Shown here piece by piece: positions 27,427 to 36,876 of a stretch of DNA of 64,000 nt. Under the pieces are notes generated by a model, which saw only the letters and a list, made by a program, of their open reading frames with translations, was not told where the DNA came from and made no database searches. Every line of letters starts with the position of its first letter. The first letter of the stretch is position 1. Source of the DNA: Agrobacterium cucumeris (GTDB lineage Bacteria > Pseudomonadota > Alphaproteobacteria > Rhizobiales > Rhizobiaceae); assembly GCF_030036535.1 (NCBI RefSeq), contig NZ_CP080387.1, forward strand, positions 558,001-622,000, in the 5' to 3' direction. A program made the position numbers and the translations under genes.

Positions 27427-27525
27427 GTCGCATCTCCATGCGTTGCAATTGCGATGCGAAGGATGTCTCAGTTATGAGGTGGAGTCAATTTCAAACTCGG
27501 CAGAGGTGCCGTAAAGCCCGCTATT

Positions 27526-28278
27526 TCAGGCCTCCGGCCCCGCCACCCCAAAGTAACCCAACCCCGGTATCTTCACCCCCGGCCTGCTGAAATCGACCCC
27601 GGCGACCAGACCCAGAAAATTGATCTCGAAACCGCTGCGCGCACCCGCCGAAACGCCAAACAAGCCACCGAGCGACACGCTCGCATCCTTCCAGTCGTCG
27701 GCAATGTGATAGAACGCGCCGTTCGGCAGGTAGTCGCGCCCCACCGCATCGGGCGGCAGAACGACGCCGAGTTCCGGCACGCTGCGCAGCACATGGGCGA
27801 CGAAGGTGTTGGAGTTGGGGCCGGGATAGATGCGGTAGCCGCCCGGCTTGGCATAGGGGTAATCGGCAATCGCCTGTTCGATCCTGGGGATCAGCTTTTC
27901 CGCCTCAGCACCATGAATGGCCACCACCTGGCGCGGCGTGTTGGAATACCAATAGGCATCGGCCGCATAGCCATTGCGGCGGATGGGCGTTCCCCAACCC
28001 ACCTTGTCATAACGATCATACGCCGTCGCACCCGGCTTTTTCAGCACGATCCAGGCATGGCTGGCGACGGAACCCTTGAAGCCGCCGGTCATGGCGGAAA
28101 ACACGTAAACCGCAGCCTGCTTGTCGGCTCCGGCTTGCGGAAGGGTGCCGGAGGAGGACCAGCGGGCATCGCGCCAGCCCTGCGGATGTTCCCGCATGGC
28201 CCACAAGCCGGCGGATGCCAGAGCGGGAAGCAGATAGATAATGGCAATCGCCAGCAGCAGACGTTTTGCAAATTTCAC
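27526..28278 (-). CDS. DUF3750 family membrane-anchored protein
   Basis: A 250-residue protein starting at a GTG (MKFAKRLLLAIAIIYLLPALAS), giving a clean N-terminal membrane anchor or signal. The periplasmic part has AAVYVFSAMTGGFKGSVASHAWIVLK, KVGWGTPIRRNGYAADAYWY and NSNTFVAHVLR, which I recognise as DUF3750, a family of unknown function with conserved His/Asn/Cys-protease-like pattern. An ATG at 28323 is an alternative, nearer the divergent asparaginase gene. The last residues (PGLGYFGVAGPEA) are as usual for the family. Confidence 0.75.
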   Translation of the reverse strand: MKFAKRLLLAIAIIYLLPALASAGLWAMREHPQGWRDARWSSSGTLPQAGADKQAAVYVFSAMTGGFKGSVASHAWIVLKKPGATAYDRYDKVGWGTPIRRNGYAADAYWYSNTPRQVVAIHGAEAEKLIPRIEQAIADYPYAKPGGYRIYPGPNSNTFVAHVLRSVPELGVVLPPDAVGRDYLPNGAFYHIADDWKDASVSLGGLFGVSAGARSGFEINFLGLVAGVDFSRPGVKIPGLGYFGVAGPEA

Positions 28279-28351
28279 TGATAGCCCCGTGCATCGAAAA
28301 ATCAATTGCGGTATCAACGGCATAAAATCAGAACTTTTTGAGGCTGCGAAC

Positions 28352-29350
28352 ATGAACAATTCCGTTACCGTCGAAGTCACCAGGGGCAGCCTCGTCGAAA
28401 GCCGCCATCAGGGTCTTGCCGTGGTGGTGGATGGTGATGGCGGCATTGTGTTTTCCGCAGGTGATGTAGAGCGCGGCATCTTCCCGCGTTCCGCCTGCAA
28501 GGCCATGCAGGCGCTGCCGCTGGTGGAAAGCGGGGCGGCGGATGCCTATGGTTTCGGCGATCGTGAACTGGCGCTTGCCTGCTCCTCCCATTCCGGCGAG
28601 GACGCGCATGTGGAACTTGCCGCCGCCATGCTTGCGAAGGCCGGCAGGGATGTCGATACGCTGGAATGCGGTGCGCACTGGTCATCCGACCAGAAAACCA
28701 TCATCCATCAGGCCCGCACGCTGGAAAAACCGACGGCGCTACACAATAATTGCTCCGGCAAACACTCCGGCTTCATCTGCGCCTGCTGCCACACGGGTAC
28801 CGACCCCAAGGGCTATGTCGGTTATGATCACCCGCTGCAGAAGCAAATCCGCGCCACGATGGCGAGCCTGACGGGCGCGGCGCTCGGCGATGATAATTGC
28901 GGCGTCGATGGTTGCTCCATCCCCACCTATGCGGTGCCGCTCACGGGGCTGGCGCATGGTTTCGCCAGGATGGCGACGGGCAGGGGGCTGGAAGCGGGTC
29001 GCGCCAAAGCCTCGCATCGTCTCATCGAGGCCTGCATGGCGGAACCGTTTTACGTGGCAGGCACTGGCCGCGCCTGCACCAGGCTGATGCAGATCGCACC
29101 GGGCAAGATTTTCGCCAAGACCGGCGCTGAAGGTGTCTTCGTGGCGGCCCTGCCGGAAAAGGGCATAGCCATGGCGGTGAAATGCGAGGACGGCACGACG
29201 CGCGCGGCCGAAGCCATGGTCTCGGCACTGCTCGCCCGCTATTTTGATGAGGGCAGCGCCGAGCAGCAGGCTCTGACAGGCATGGCCAACCGGCAGATGC
29301 GCAATTGGAATGGCATCCATGTCGGTGATATCAGAGTCGTCGGGCTATAA
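28352..29350 (+). CDS. Rhizobium-type L-asparaginase (AnsA/ReAII family)
   Basis: Hydrolyses asparagine to aspartate and ammonia. 332 residues, of the distinct class first described in Rhizobium etli and unrelated to E. coli types. Blocks are RSACKAMQALPLVESGAADAYG, SSHSGEDAHVELAAAML, NNCSGKHSGFICACC (zinc/catalytic Cys and SxK region), DGCSIPTYAVPL and GTGRACTRLMQ. Start ATG 28352 has GAGG eight bases upstream. Divergent from the DUF3750 gene with a short shared promoter region. Confidence 0.88.
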   Translation: MNNSVTVEVTRGSLVESRHQGLAVVVDGDGGIVFSAGDVERGIFPRSACKAMQALPLVESGAADAYGFGDRELALACSSHSGEDAHVELAAAMLAKAGRDVDTLECGAHWSSDQKTIIHQARTLEKPTALHNNCSGKHSGFICACCHTGTDPKGYVGYDHPLQKQIRATMASLTGAALGDDNCGVDGCSIPTYAVPLTGLAHGFARMATGRGLEAGRAKASHRLIEACMAEPFYVAGTGRACTRLMQIAPGKIFAKTGAEGVFVAALPEKGIAMAVKCEDGTTRAAEAMVSALLARYFDEGSAEQQALTGMANRQMRNWNGIHVGDIRVVGL

Positions 29351-29511
29351 AATCAGGCGTTAAAAAACACGATAAAACCTTTGACGCCGCCGGTTGCCGG
29401 CACGATGATGGCTTGCCCTGCGCGTGACGGCCGAACCCCGGCCGCCGGCAAGGCCCGGCGTCCGCAGCAAGAGGAAGTGGACGCCTTCATTGTCCTGGAG
29501 GTCGCATATCC

Positions 29512-30135
29512 ATGTTTACCCTGTTTTTCTCCCCCGGTTCCTGCTCCCGCGCCAGCCATATCGTGCTTGAGGAATCCGGCCTGCCTTACACGGCCCACCG
29601 CGTCAATTTCGCCGAGGGCGAACAGCGCTCCGAGACATTTTTGAAGATCAATCCGAAAGGCCGCGTGCCGGCGCTCGCCACCGCAAGCGGCGTGCTGACC
29701 GAGACGCCCGCCATTCTCGCCTTCATTGCCCAGATGGCGCCGGAGAAGAAGCTCGCACCGCTTGACGATCCCTTCGAATTCGCCGTCATGCAGTCCTTCA
29801 ACGCCTTCATTTCCTCCACCGTGCATGTCGCCCACGCCCATGGCCGGCGTGGCAGCCGCTGGGCGAGCGACGATAGTTCGCTGGCGGATATGAAGGCGAA
29901 GGTGCCGCAGACCATGGGCGAGTGCTTCGAACTGATCGAGCACGGCCTCTTGCATGGCCCCTGGGTTCTGGGCACGGCCTATTCGGTGGCCGATCCCTAT
30001 CTCTTCGTCATGTCCGGCTGGCTGGAAAGCGACGGTGTGGATATTGCCCGTTTCCCGAAAGTCCACGACCACTTCCGCCGCATGAACGACCGCCCGGCGG
30101 TGCAGCGGGCGCTGGCGAGCGAGAGGGGTCAATAG
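29512..30135 (+). CDS. Glutathione S-transferase
   Basis: A 207-residue cytosolic GST. Thioredoxin-like N-terminal domain MFTLFFSPGSCSRASHIVLE, with the SPGSCS catalytic-loop arrangement of the bacterial beta class; INPKGRVPALAT gives the cis-proline, ETPAILAFIAQ the glutathione gamma-glutamyl contact. All-helical C-terminal domain with YSVADPYLFVM. The role is presumably detoxification by glutathione conjugation; the substrate cannot be inferred. A second, distinct GST gene lies opposite at 30278. Confidence 0.9.
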   Translation: MFTLFFSPGSCSRASHIVLEESGLPYTAHRVNFAEGEQRSETFLKINPKGRVPALATASGVLTETPAILAFIAQMAPEKKLAPLDDPFEFAVMQSFNAFISSTVHVAHAHGRRGSRWASDDSSLADMKAKVPQTMGECFELIEHGLLHGPWVLGTAYSVADPYLFVMSGWLESDGVDIARFPKVHDHFRRMNDRPAVQRALASERGQ

Positions 30136-30143
30136 TTACTGCC

Positions 30144-30228
30144 GTCATCCTCGGGCTTGTCCCGAGGATCTGCAACGTATTGATTTTATTTGACGTGGTT
30201 GGATCCTCGGGACAAGCCCGAGGATGAC
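30144..30228. repeat. Intergenic palindromic repeat, family 1
   Basis: Second family-1 copy: GTCATCCTCGGGCTTGTCCC at the left and GGGACAAGCCCGAGGATGAC at the right are exact reverse complements (20 bp each), around a 45-bp centre. It lies between two convergent GST genes. Confidence 0.9.
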
Positions 30229-30277
30229 GTTGAGTACGGAGGGACGTCTCCAGTCCGCGCCCAAAGCAAAGCTCGTG

Positions 30278-30937
30278 TCAAGCCGCCTCGGCCGCGCGCG
30301 TATCCCACATGGTCTTGAATGCCGTGCGCGCCTGGCAGCGGGTGAGCCAGGCCTTTACCGCCGGATGGGCATCAAACAGCGGCTGGTGACCCTGCGCATA
30401 ACGAACGATTTCCGCCGCATTGAGATCGGCGACGGTGAAACGATCCCCCACCAGATAGTCATGTTGGACAAGATGCTGCTCCAGCACCCGGAACGGGCGC
30501 TTCAGCAGCCGTGCGGCAACATCGATCACCGCTTTGCCGCTGTCGCTCTCCGACAGGCCTTCGGCGATGGCGGAGGAAATTTTCAGCGAATTGGTCTCGA
30601 TTTCGGTTGCGGCAAAGAAAGACCATTGCAGCATCGCCGCATCTTCCTTCAGATCGACCGGGGCGAGCGGCCCGCCATATTTGCGCACCAGATAGAGATT
30701 GATGGCCATGGATTCGTAAAGCACCATGCCGTCATCCTCGATGCAGGGAATGGTGCCCATCGGATTGACGGCGAGAAACGCGGGCGACAGCGTGTTGAGC
30801 GGCGCGTCAGTGGCGAGCGGATCGGCAAGACGGCGGGCCTGTATGACAGGCACATGCTTGAATTCTATGCCGAGTTCGCCTGCCAGCCAAAGTGTGCGCG
30901 TGGCGCGGGACCGGTAGACACCGTAAATCGTCAACAT
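30278..30937 (-). CDS. Glutathione S-transferase
   Basis: A 219-residue GST, different in sequence from the one at 29512. N-terminal domain [20 protein letters not shown] with Ser/Arg active-site loop, [13 protein letters not shown] for the cis-proline, and [14 protein letters not shown] for the gamma-glutamyl site. The C-terminal helical domain has [13 protein letters not shown], the N-capping box region. Substrate unknown. Convergent with the other GST across a family-1 repeat. Confidence 0.9.
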   Translation of the reverse strand: MLTIYGVYRSRATRTLWLAGELGIEFKHVPVIQARRLADPLATDAPLNTLSPAFLAVNPMGTIPCIEDDGMVLYESMAINLYLVRKYGGPLAPVDLKEDAAMLQWSFFAATEIETNSLKISSAIAEGLSESDSGKAVIDVAARLLKRPFRVLEQHLVQHDYLVGDRFTVADLNAAEIVRYAQGHQPLFDAHPAVKAWLTRCQARTAFKTMWDTRAAEAA

Positions 30938-31019
30938 CGAAATTACCCCTTGAACCTGTTCGATGGCGGCACGTTACGGTCTCGCCGCTTTAAAGTGAAG
31001 TTGCAGATATCAGGGGCAA

Positions 31020-31535
31020 CTATGATTTTTTCTGATCCGTCAGGAAGTCCGTATCCGGCGATAGCCGGTATTCGAAACGGTCGATGAACCGCTCGAACAG
31101 GCGGGCGAAAGTCTCCACATCGTCGGCCGGCCATCCATCCATCACATCTTCGATGACGCTCATCTTGGTGCGGCGCATTTCCTGCAGCAGGCTGGTGCCG
31201 AGCGGCGTGATCTCGACGATGCTGCGGCGGCCGTCTTCCTGCGAAACGCCACGTTTCAGCAGGCCGCGCCCCACCATGTCCGCCACCACGCGGCTACCGC
31301 GTGAGGGATCAATGCGCATGCCCTCGGCAATCGCACCCACGGTGACATCACCTTCGGCGCGCCGCAGAATATCCAGAACGTCGATGTGCGAGAGTTCGAG
31401 ACCCGGAGCGAGCTTGGCAAGCGCCATGCGGCCGATGATGCGGCGACCGATCATGATGCGCATGCGCGTCATCGTATTGCCGATCCGCTTGATGTCCTCG
31501 GGCAGATCTTCGTTCCAGTTTTCCTCACTCGCCAC
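31020..31535 (-). CDS. MarR-family regulator of the adjacent efflux gene
   Basis: A winged-helix regulator of 171 residues from GTG 31535. The DNA-binding part is LSHIDVLDILRRAEGDVTVG, then AIAEGMRIDPSRGSRVVADMVGRGLLKR and the wing SQEDGRRSIVEITPLG. I prefer the GTG because a TTGACA on the minus strand (31598-31593) with TAAATG 16 bases on would put transcription start downstream of the ATG at 31589; AAAAGGA precedes the GTG. The ATG at 31589 remains possible. Divergent from an MFS pump, which it probably represses. Confidence 0.82.
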   Translation of the reverse strand: MASEENWNEDLPEDIKRIGNTMTRMRIMIGRRIIGRMALAKLAPGLELSHIDVLDILRRAEGDVTVGAIAEGMRIDPSRGSRVVADMVGRGLLKRGVSQEDGRRSIVEITPLGTSLLQEMRRTKMSVIEDVMDGWPADDVETFARLFERFIDRFEYRLSPDTDFLTDQKKS

Positions 31536-31592
31536 TCTCGGTCGTTCCTTTTCTTGCGCGTTCGCGATCACATTTAGCGCGAATAGCATGGA

Positions 31593-31622
31593 TGTCAAAA
31601 ACTTGCCATTGACATATATATG
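31593..31622. promoter_or_regulatory. Divergent MarR/MFS promoter with palindromes
   Basis: TGTCAA (31593-31598) and TTGACA (31609-31614) form an inverted pair that can serve as back-to-back -35 boxes; the second overlaps a 10-bp palindrome CATATATATG (31613-31622), a reasonable MarR operator. Confidence 0.6.
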
Positions 31623-31676
31623 CTGATAGCACACAAATTGTCGCAGCAAATATGCCGGAACTCAACGAGATTTTTC

Positions 31677-33206
31677 ATGGATATGTCCGCAGCCCCCGTG
31701 GCGCCGCTTGTGTCGGATCATCGGCGCAGGCTCATCGTTTTCCTATTTCTGATGCTGGCCATGTTCATGGCCACCCTCGACAACCAGATCGTATCGACAG
31801 CACTGCCCACCATCGTCGGTGAGTTCGGCGCGCTGGAACGCTTCGGCTGGATCGGCTCCGCCTATCTTCTGGCAACCAGCGCGGTCATGCCTGTTTATGG
31901 CAAGCTCGGCGATCTGTTCGGGCGCAAATATGTGATGATCGCGGCGGTGGTCATCTTCACGCTGGGCTCGCTCGCCTGCGGTCTGGCCTGGTCGATGGAT
32001 AGCCTGATTGCTGCCCGTGTGTTGCAGGGGCTTGGCGGCGGCGGCATCATGGTGTCGATCTTTTCCGTCAATGCGGATCTGTTCGAACCGCGCGAACGCG
32101 CCCGTTACCAGAGCTATTCCAGCCTCACCATCATGGCGTCAGGCAGTGTCGGCCCGATCCTCGGCGGCACGATGAGCGACCTGTTCGGCTGGCGGTCGAT
32201 CTTCCTCATCAACCTGCCGCTCGGCATCATCGTCATTGCGGGCCTGGCGCTGATGTTGCCTTACCGTCGTCCGGCGCGCCAGCCGAAGATCGACTATCTC
32301 GGTGCGGTGCTGCTGGCGGCCACCATTGCCAGCGTGGTGTTCTGGGCCGATAGCAGCGAATTGTTCGGCTCGCTGATCGCCGCCCCAAGCCTCGGCATCA
32401 TCGCCTTCGCCGTCATCGCCGCCTTCCTCTGGGTGCAGGTGGAGCGCCGTGCGCCGGAACCCGTCGTACCGCTCAGGCTGTTCAAGGATTCGACCTTTCC
32501 GCTCTTGATGATCGTGTCGCTGACCAGCGGCGGCATCGGCATCGGCATGGTCAATTATTACGCCCTGTTCCTGCAGACCACGACCGGCCTTTCCCCCTCC
32601 CATGCCGGCCTGTTCTTCATCGCCGTTACCGGCGGCATCGTCATGGGCTCGCTATCGGCCGGCCGGCTGATTTCGATTACCGGTGTCTACAAGCCGTTCT
32701 CGGTGGCGGGGCTCACCATCAACCTCGTCGCCATGCTGCTGTTCACGCAAATGCACGCGGGCACGCCGTTGGCACTGATCGCCGCGCTGATGCTGGTGCA
32801 GGGTTTCGCCGTTGGTCTCGGCCAGCAGGCGCCGATCATCGGTGTGCAGAACTCCGCGCCTAAGGCGGATATCGGTGCGGCGAGTGGCGCGGTGACGCTG
32901 ACCCGCATGGGCGGTGCTGCCATCGCCATCTCGGTCTATGGCGCCATCGTCACCTCCAGCCTCAAGGGCGTGGCGGTGGATATCCCCGGCGTCGGCAGAA
33001 TAGAGGAACTGACGCCGAAAATGCTCGCCGAACTGCCCGCGGCCTCGCAGGCCGCAGTCGCTTCGCTCTATTCGGACGCCTTTACGCCGCTATTCTTCGC
33101 GGCCGCCGCAACCGCTGCCATCGGCCTTGCGGCGGCGCTGATGTTGAAACCGGTGCGCCTGCCGGCCGCGGTTGAGGCGAAGCCGGCGGAAGCGGCGGGG
33201 GAATAA
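31677..33206 (+). CDS. DHA2-family (EmrB/QacA) MFS drug efflux transporter
   Basis: Proton-coupled multidrug exporter of 509 residues with about 14 membrane segments. Signatures: FMATLDNQIVSTALPTIVGEF in helix 1, GKLGDLFGRKYVMI (motif A) in loop 2-3, RVLQGLGGGGIM, GPILGGTMSDLFGWRSIFLINLPLG (motif C region). The ATG at 31677 is chosen because it directly precedes the cytoplasmic N-tail; upstream in-frame codons overlap the promoter. Likely regulated by the divergent MarR protein. Confidence 0.92.
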   Translation: MDMSAAPVAPLVSDHRRRLIVFLFLMLAMFMATLDNQIVSTALPTIVGEFGALERFGWIGSAYLLATSAVMPVYGKLGDLFGRKYVMIAAVVIFTLGSLACGLAWSMDSLIAARVLQGLGGGGIMVSIFSVNADLFEPRERARYQSYSSLTIMASGSVGPILGGTMSDLFGWRSIFLINLPLGIIVIAGLALMLPYRRPARQPKIDYLGAVLLAATIASVVFWADSSELFGSLIAAPSLGIIAFAVIAAFLWVQVERRAPEPVVPLRLFKDSTFPLLMIVSLTSGGIGIGMVNYYALFLQTTTGLSPSHAGLFFIAVTGGIVMGSLSAGRLISITGVYKPFSVAGLTINLVAMLLFTQMHAGTPLALIAALMLVQGFAVGLGQQAPIIGVQNSAPKADIGAASGAVTLTRMGGAAIAISVYGAIVTSSLKGVAVDIPGVGRIEELTPKMLAELPAASQAAVASLYSDAFTPLFFAAAATAAIGLAAALMLKPVRLPAAVEAKPAEAAGE

Positions 33207-33237
33207 GATGGAGAGGGCGGGCGTGTAAACGCCGGCC

Positions 33238-33537
33238 TTACGCGGCGTTTAATGATTTTTCAACGGCCAGCCGGAAGCCGAGCGCATGCAGGACTTTCTG
33301 CACGGTCTCGTAGCGGAGCTTCGAACCGGGTTTAAGCGCTTTATAGAGACTTTCCCGGCCGAGACCCGATACATCCGCGACATGCGACATTCCGCGAGCT
33401 CTGGCGACTGCGCCAAGGGCGGCGATGAACACATCGGGGTTTTCGTCTTCCATCGCCACTGCCAGATATTCGATCATGGTTTCATCGTTATCCAGATAGT
33501 CCGACACATCAAATTTGCTAAATTCCGTCACGGCCAT
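33238..33537 (-). CDS. HigA-like addiction-module antidote protein
   Basis: A 99-residue antitoxin with a lambda-repressor-type helix-turn-helix near the C-terminus: AVARARGMSHVADVSGLGRESLYKAL, the conserved block of the addiction-module antidote family, preceded by FDVSDYLDNDETMIEYL. It overlaps the upstream toxin gene by 20 nt and ends 31 bp from the MFS stop. It would neutralise the toxin and bind the operon operator. Confidence 0.88.
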   Translation of the reverse strand: MAVTEFSKFDVSDYLDNDETMIEYLAVAMEDENPDVFIAALGAVARARGMSHVADVSGLGRESLYKALKPGSKLRYETVQKVLHALGFRLAVEKSLNAA

Positions 33538-33835
33538 CCCCTCCTATTGCTTGCGCCATCGCGATTGCGCGCTTTATGTCCCGCCTCTGAGACGACTTAT
33601 TCCCGCCGATCAGGAGGAAATAAATCCTCTTGCCGACACGCGTGAAATAAACCCGATAACCCGGACCGAAGTGGATACGCATTTCTGAAACGCCTTCACC
33701 CACCGGCTGACAATCGCCGAAATTCCCGTGCTCGGCTGCCGTGAGGCGATGAAGAATCCGCACCTTGCCGGTGCGATCTTTCAAAGCCTTCAGCCACTCG
33801 TCGAACTCTGCCGATTTCTCGAAACTGTTTATCAT
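33518..33835 (-). CDS. HigB/RelE-family toxin
   Basis: A 105-residue toxin of the RelE fold as found with this antidote family: FEKSAEFDEWLKALKDRTGKVRI, HGNFGDCQPVGEGVSEMRIHFGPGYRVYF and IYFLLIGGNKSSQRRDIKRA. These are conserved blocks of the putative addiction-module killer family; members cut mRNA at the ribosome. Toxin precedes antitoxin. A palindromic site lies 2 bp before its start codon. Confidence 0.88.
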   Translation of the reverse strand: MINSFEKSAEFDEWLKALKDRTGKVRILHRLTAAEHGNFGDCQPVGEGVSEMRIHFGPGYRVYFTRVGKRIYFLLIGGNKSSQRRDIKRAIAMAQAIGGDGRDGI

Positions 33836-33837
33836 GT

Positions 33838-33859
33838 AATGTATCCAAATAGATACATT
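33838..33859 (-). promoter_or_regulatory. Operator of the HigBA-type module
   Basis: Perfect inverted repeat AATGTATC/GATACATT with a 6-nt spacer, immediately upstream of the toxin ATG. Its position between promoter and start fits autoregulation by the antidote. Confidence 0.7.
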
Positions 33860-34067
33860 TTCGCAAGCTCAAAACTCATGGTCGTCCTCTAAGCCGGCCT
33901 TACGCTGGTGTTGCGTGCGAACTACGGCCGCAACTCGATACAGCCCCGGCTCAAAGCCGCAATGACCGGGAGGTGACGGCAAAACAAAAACACCCCTGCG
34001 GGAAATTTAACGCCCGTTCCGCGTTATGCTCGCAGCACTTTACATTCGCGCGGGCGGCCCTATCTCA

Positions 34068-35084
34068 ATGAATATGAAGCCGGAACAGCTCCTGAACTCC
34101 ACGCCCAAAGGCCTTTATTGCCCGGCGGGCGATTTTTATATCGATCCCGTGCGCCCGGTGGCGCGGGCGCTCATCACCCATGGCCATTCCGATCACGCCC
34201 GTGCCGGCCATGGCTCGGTGCTGGCCACGCGCCAGACGCTCGATATCATGCGCATTCGTTATGGCGAGGATTTCTGTGGCAGCGAGCAGGCGGTGGCATT
34301 CGGCGAGAGGGTGGAGGTGAACGGCGTCACCGTCGGGTTCCATCCGGCCGGCCATGTGCTGGGTTCGGCGCAAATCTCCGTCGAGATGAACGGCATGCGC
34401 ATTGTCGCATCGGGGGATTACAAGCGCGGCATCGATCCCACCTGCGCGCCGTTCGAGACGGTGCCCTGTGACGTCTTCATCACCGAGGCTACCTTCGGCC
34501 TGCCGGTGTTTCACCATCCGCTGCCGCGCGTGGAAATCGGCAAGCTGCTCACTTCCATCAAACAATTTCCCGAACGCACCCATCTGGTCGGCGCTTATTC
34601 GCTCGGCAAGGCACAACGTGTCATCCGGCTATTGCGCGATAATGGTTATGCCGAGCCGATCTACATCCACGGCGCGCTGGCGCGGCTTTGCGATTATTAT
34701 GTCTCGCAGGGCATCGATCTCGGCGACCTGAGGCCCGCCACGCTGGAAAAAAGCAATCCAGCCGCCTTCAAGGGCGCGATCGTCGTCGGCCCGCCCTCGG
34801 CCTTTCAGGAACGCTGGGCGCGGCGCTTCAACGAGCCGCTGATCGCCTTCGCATCCGGCTGGATGATGGTGCGGCAACGCGCCAAGCAGGGCGGCGTGGA
34901 ACTGCCTTTGGTCATATCAGACCATTGCGACTGGCCTGAATTGCTGGAGACCATCAGGGAAATCGGCCCGCAGGCCGTCTGGGTCACCCATGGCCGCGAA
35001 GAGGCGCTGGTGCGCTGGTGTCAATTGCAGGGCATTGCCGCCAAGCCGCTGCATCTTGTCGGTTACGAAGACGAGGGGGATTGA
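34068..35084 (+). CDS. Ligase-associated DNA exonuclease (metallo-beta-lactamase/SNM1 type)
   Basis: A 338-residue beta-CASP-like nuclease. Metal ligands are in ALITHGHSDHARAGH (HxHxDH), FHPAGHVLGSAQI, IVASGDYKRG and VISDHCDWPELL. The sequence corresponds to the family that is always encoded with PP_1105-type ATP-dependent ligases and is thought to trim DNA ends before sealing. Start uncertain: MNMKPEQL at 34068 was chosen (a third in-frame ATG is two codons later). The ligase gene starts 1 bp after its stop. Confidence 0.9.
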   Translation: MNMKPEQLLNSTPKGLYCPAGDFYIDPVRPVARALITHGHSDHARAGHGSVLATRQTLDIMRIRYGEDFCGSEQAVAFGERVEVNGVTVGFHPAGHVLGSAQISVEMNGMRIVASGDYKRGIDPTCAPFETVPCDVFITEATFGLPVFHHPLPRVEIGKLLTSIKQFPERTHLVGAYSLGKAQRVIRLLRDNGYAEPIYIHGALARLCDYYVSQGIDLGDLRPATLEKSNPAAFKGAIVVGPPSAFQERWARRFNEPLIAFASGWMMVRQRAKQGGVELPLVISDHCDWPELLETIREIGPQAVWVTHGREEALVRWCQLQGIAAKPLHLVGYEDEGD

Positions 35085-35085
35085 G

Positions 35086-36717
35086 ATGAAAGCCTTCGCC
35101 ACCCTTCTCGACCGCCTTGTCCTCACTCCGTCGCGCAACGGCAAGCTGAAGCTTCTCACCGATTATTTCCGCGATACGCCCGATCCCGACCGGGGTTACG
35201 GTCTGGCGGCGATTGCCGGCACGCTGGACCTCAAAAGCGTCAAGCCCGCCATGCTGCGCGAGCTGGTGCTGGAGCGCATGGACGAGGTGCTGTTTCGTTA
35301 TTCCTATGATTATGTCGGCGATCTCGCCGAGACCATCTCGCTGGTCTGGGGCAATATCGGCGGTGCTGATGATTCGGAGGCGCAGGACCCGCGTCTCGGC
35401 GACGTCGTGACGCTGATGAATTCGCTTGGCCGCACCGAAGTGCGCGGCGCGGTGCGCGATCTGCTCGACCGGCTCGATACTTCTTCACGCTTCGCTTTCC
35501 TCAAACTCGCCACCGGCAGCCTGCGCATCGGCGTTTCGGCGCGGTTGGCGCGGCAGGCGCTGGCGGATTTTGCGGGCAAGGATATCACCGAAATCGAAAC
35601 CCTCTGGCACGGTCTGACGCCGCCCTACACCACGCTTTTTGCATGGCTGGAGGGCAAGTCCGACCGGCCGGTGCTGGCCACGCCCGCCATTTTTCATTCT
35701 GTCATGCTGGCCACACCGGTGGCCGAAGGCGATCTCGATGGCTTAGACCCGGCCGATTATGCCGCCGAATGGAAATGGGACGGCATTCGCGTGCAGCTCT
35801 CCCGCGCCGGGGAGACGCGAAAGCTTTACTCCCGCTCCGGCGACGATATTTCCGGGGCATTCCCGGATGTGCTCGATGCCCTCGATTTCGAAGGCGTGAT
35901 GGATGGTGAATTGCTGATTGGCGGGACAGTGCGCTCCAACAATCTCACGCGCACTTTTTCCGACCTGCAGCAGCGGCTGAACCGCAAGACGGTGACGGCA
36001 AAGATGATGGACGATTACCCCGCCTTCATCCGCGCTTACGACCTGCTGTTCGATGGCGAGAACGACATCCGCGGACAAACCTATCTGGAACGTCGTAGGC
36101 GGTTGTCCGATATCATCGAGCATGCACCACATGACCGTTTCGACCTGTCGCCGCTGATCGGCTTCTCCACATGGCCGGAACTGGACACGTTGCGCGCCGC
36201 TCCGCCCGATCCGGTGATCGAAGGCGTGATGATCAAGCGCCGCGACAGCGCCTATCAGGCAGGCCGCGCCAAGGGGCCATGGTTCAAATGGAAGCGTGAT
36301 CCCTATAATATCGATGCCGTCATGATGTATGCGCAGCGCGGCCATGGCAAACGATCGAGCTATTATTCCGATTTCACCTTTGGTGTGTGGGCGGAAGGCG
36401 AGGGTGGCGAACAGCTCGTGCCGGTCGGCAAGGCCTATTTCGGTTTTACCGATGCGGAACTCGAAGTGCTGGACAAGTTCGTGCGCGACAACACCGTCGA
36501 GCGGTTCGGCCCGGTGCGGGCGGTGCGGGCCACGCCGGATTTCGGCTTCGTGCTGGAAGTGGCCTTCGAGGGCATCAATCGCTCCACCCGCCACAAATCC
36601 GGCGTCGCCATGCGGTTTCCGCGCATTGCGCGGCTGCGCGCCGACAAGCTGCCGGCCGAAGCGGACCGGCTTTCGACGCTGGTGGCGATGATTGACGGTG
36701 TCGAGGGATCGGTGTGA
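35086..36717 (+). CDS. ATP-dependent DNA ligase (PP_1105 / LigB-like family)
   Basis: Seals nicks in double-stranded DNA using ATP; 543 residues. Adenylation motif EWKWDG (lysine K230), then ELLIGG, SFSDLQQRLNRK-like block, EGVMIKRRDSAYQAGR (motif IV) and WFKWKRDP (motif V). About 210 residues of N-terminal DNA-binding domain precede the catalytic core, and an OB-fold follows. The family usually belongs to a four-gene repair set with a DEXH helicase (Lhr-like), the nuclease upstream and a phosphoesterase; helicase and phosphoesterase are not next to it here. Confidence 0.93.
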   Translation: MKAFATLLDRLVLTPSRNGKLKLLTDYFRDTPDPDRGYGLAAIAGTLDLKSVKPAMLRELVLERMDEVLFRYSYDYVGDLAETISLVWGNIGGADDSEAQDPRLGDVVTLMNSLGRTEVRGAVRDLLDRLDTSSRFAFLKLATGSLRIGVSARLARQALADFAGKDITEIETLWHGLTPPYTTLFAWLEGKSDRPVLATPAIFHSVMLATPVAEGDLDGLDPADYAAEWKWDGIRVQLSRAGETRKLYSRSGDDISGAFPDVLDALDFEGVMDGELLIGGTVRSNNLTRTFSDLQQRLNRKTVTAKMMDDYPAFIRAYDLLFDGENDIRGQTYLERRRRLSDIIEHAPHDRFDLSPLIGFSTWPELDTLRAAPPDPVIEGVMIKRRDSAYQAGRAKGPWFKWKRDPYNIDAVMMYAQRGHGKRSSYYSDFTFGVWAEGEGGEQLVPVGKAYFGFTDAELEVLDKFVRDNTVERFGPVRAVRATPDFGFVLEVAFEGINRSTRHKSGVAMRFPRIARLRADKLPAEADRLSTLVAMIDGVEGSV

Positions 36718-36768
36718 TGGTCTGCGCCAGTCTCGAAATTCACTGTAGCTCGCCCTGCCTCTAGTTCC

Positions 36769-36876
36769 GTCATTCCGGTCCCGAGCCAGTATCCAGCCGC
36801 CGCGCGTCGGCGCGGCGAGAAGGGGGTACGCCCAAGGACTTGGGCTGGCTGGATACCGGCTTGAGGCCGGTATGAC
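36769..36876. repeat. Intergenic mosaic repeat, family 2 (RIME-like)
   Basis: About 108 bp bounded by GTCATTCCGG and CCGGTATGAC, with inner GCCGCGCGTCGGCGCGGC and CCCAAGGACTTGGGCTGG modules. Lies between the ligase gene and the Tat-exported hydrolase. Confidence 0.8.
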
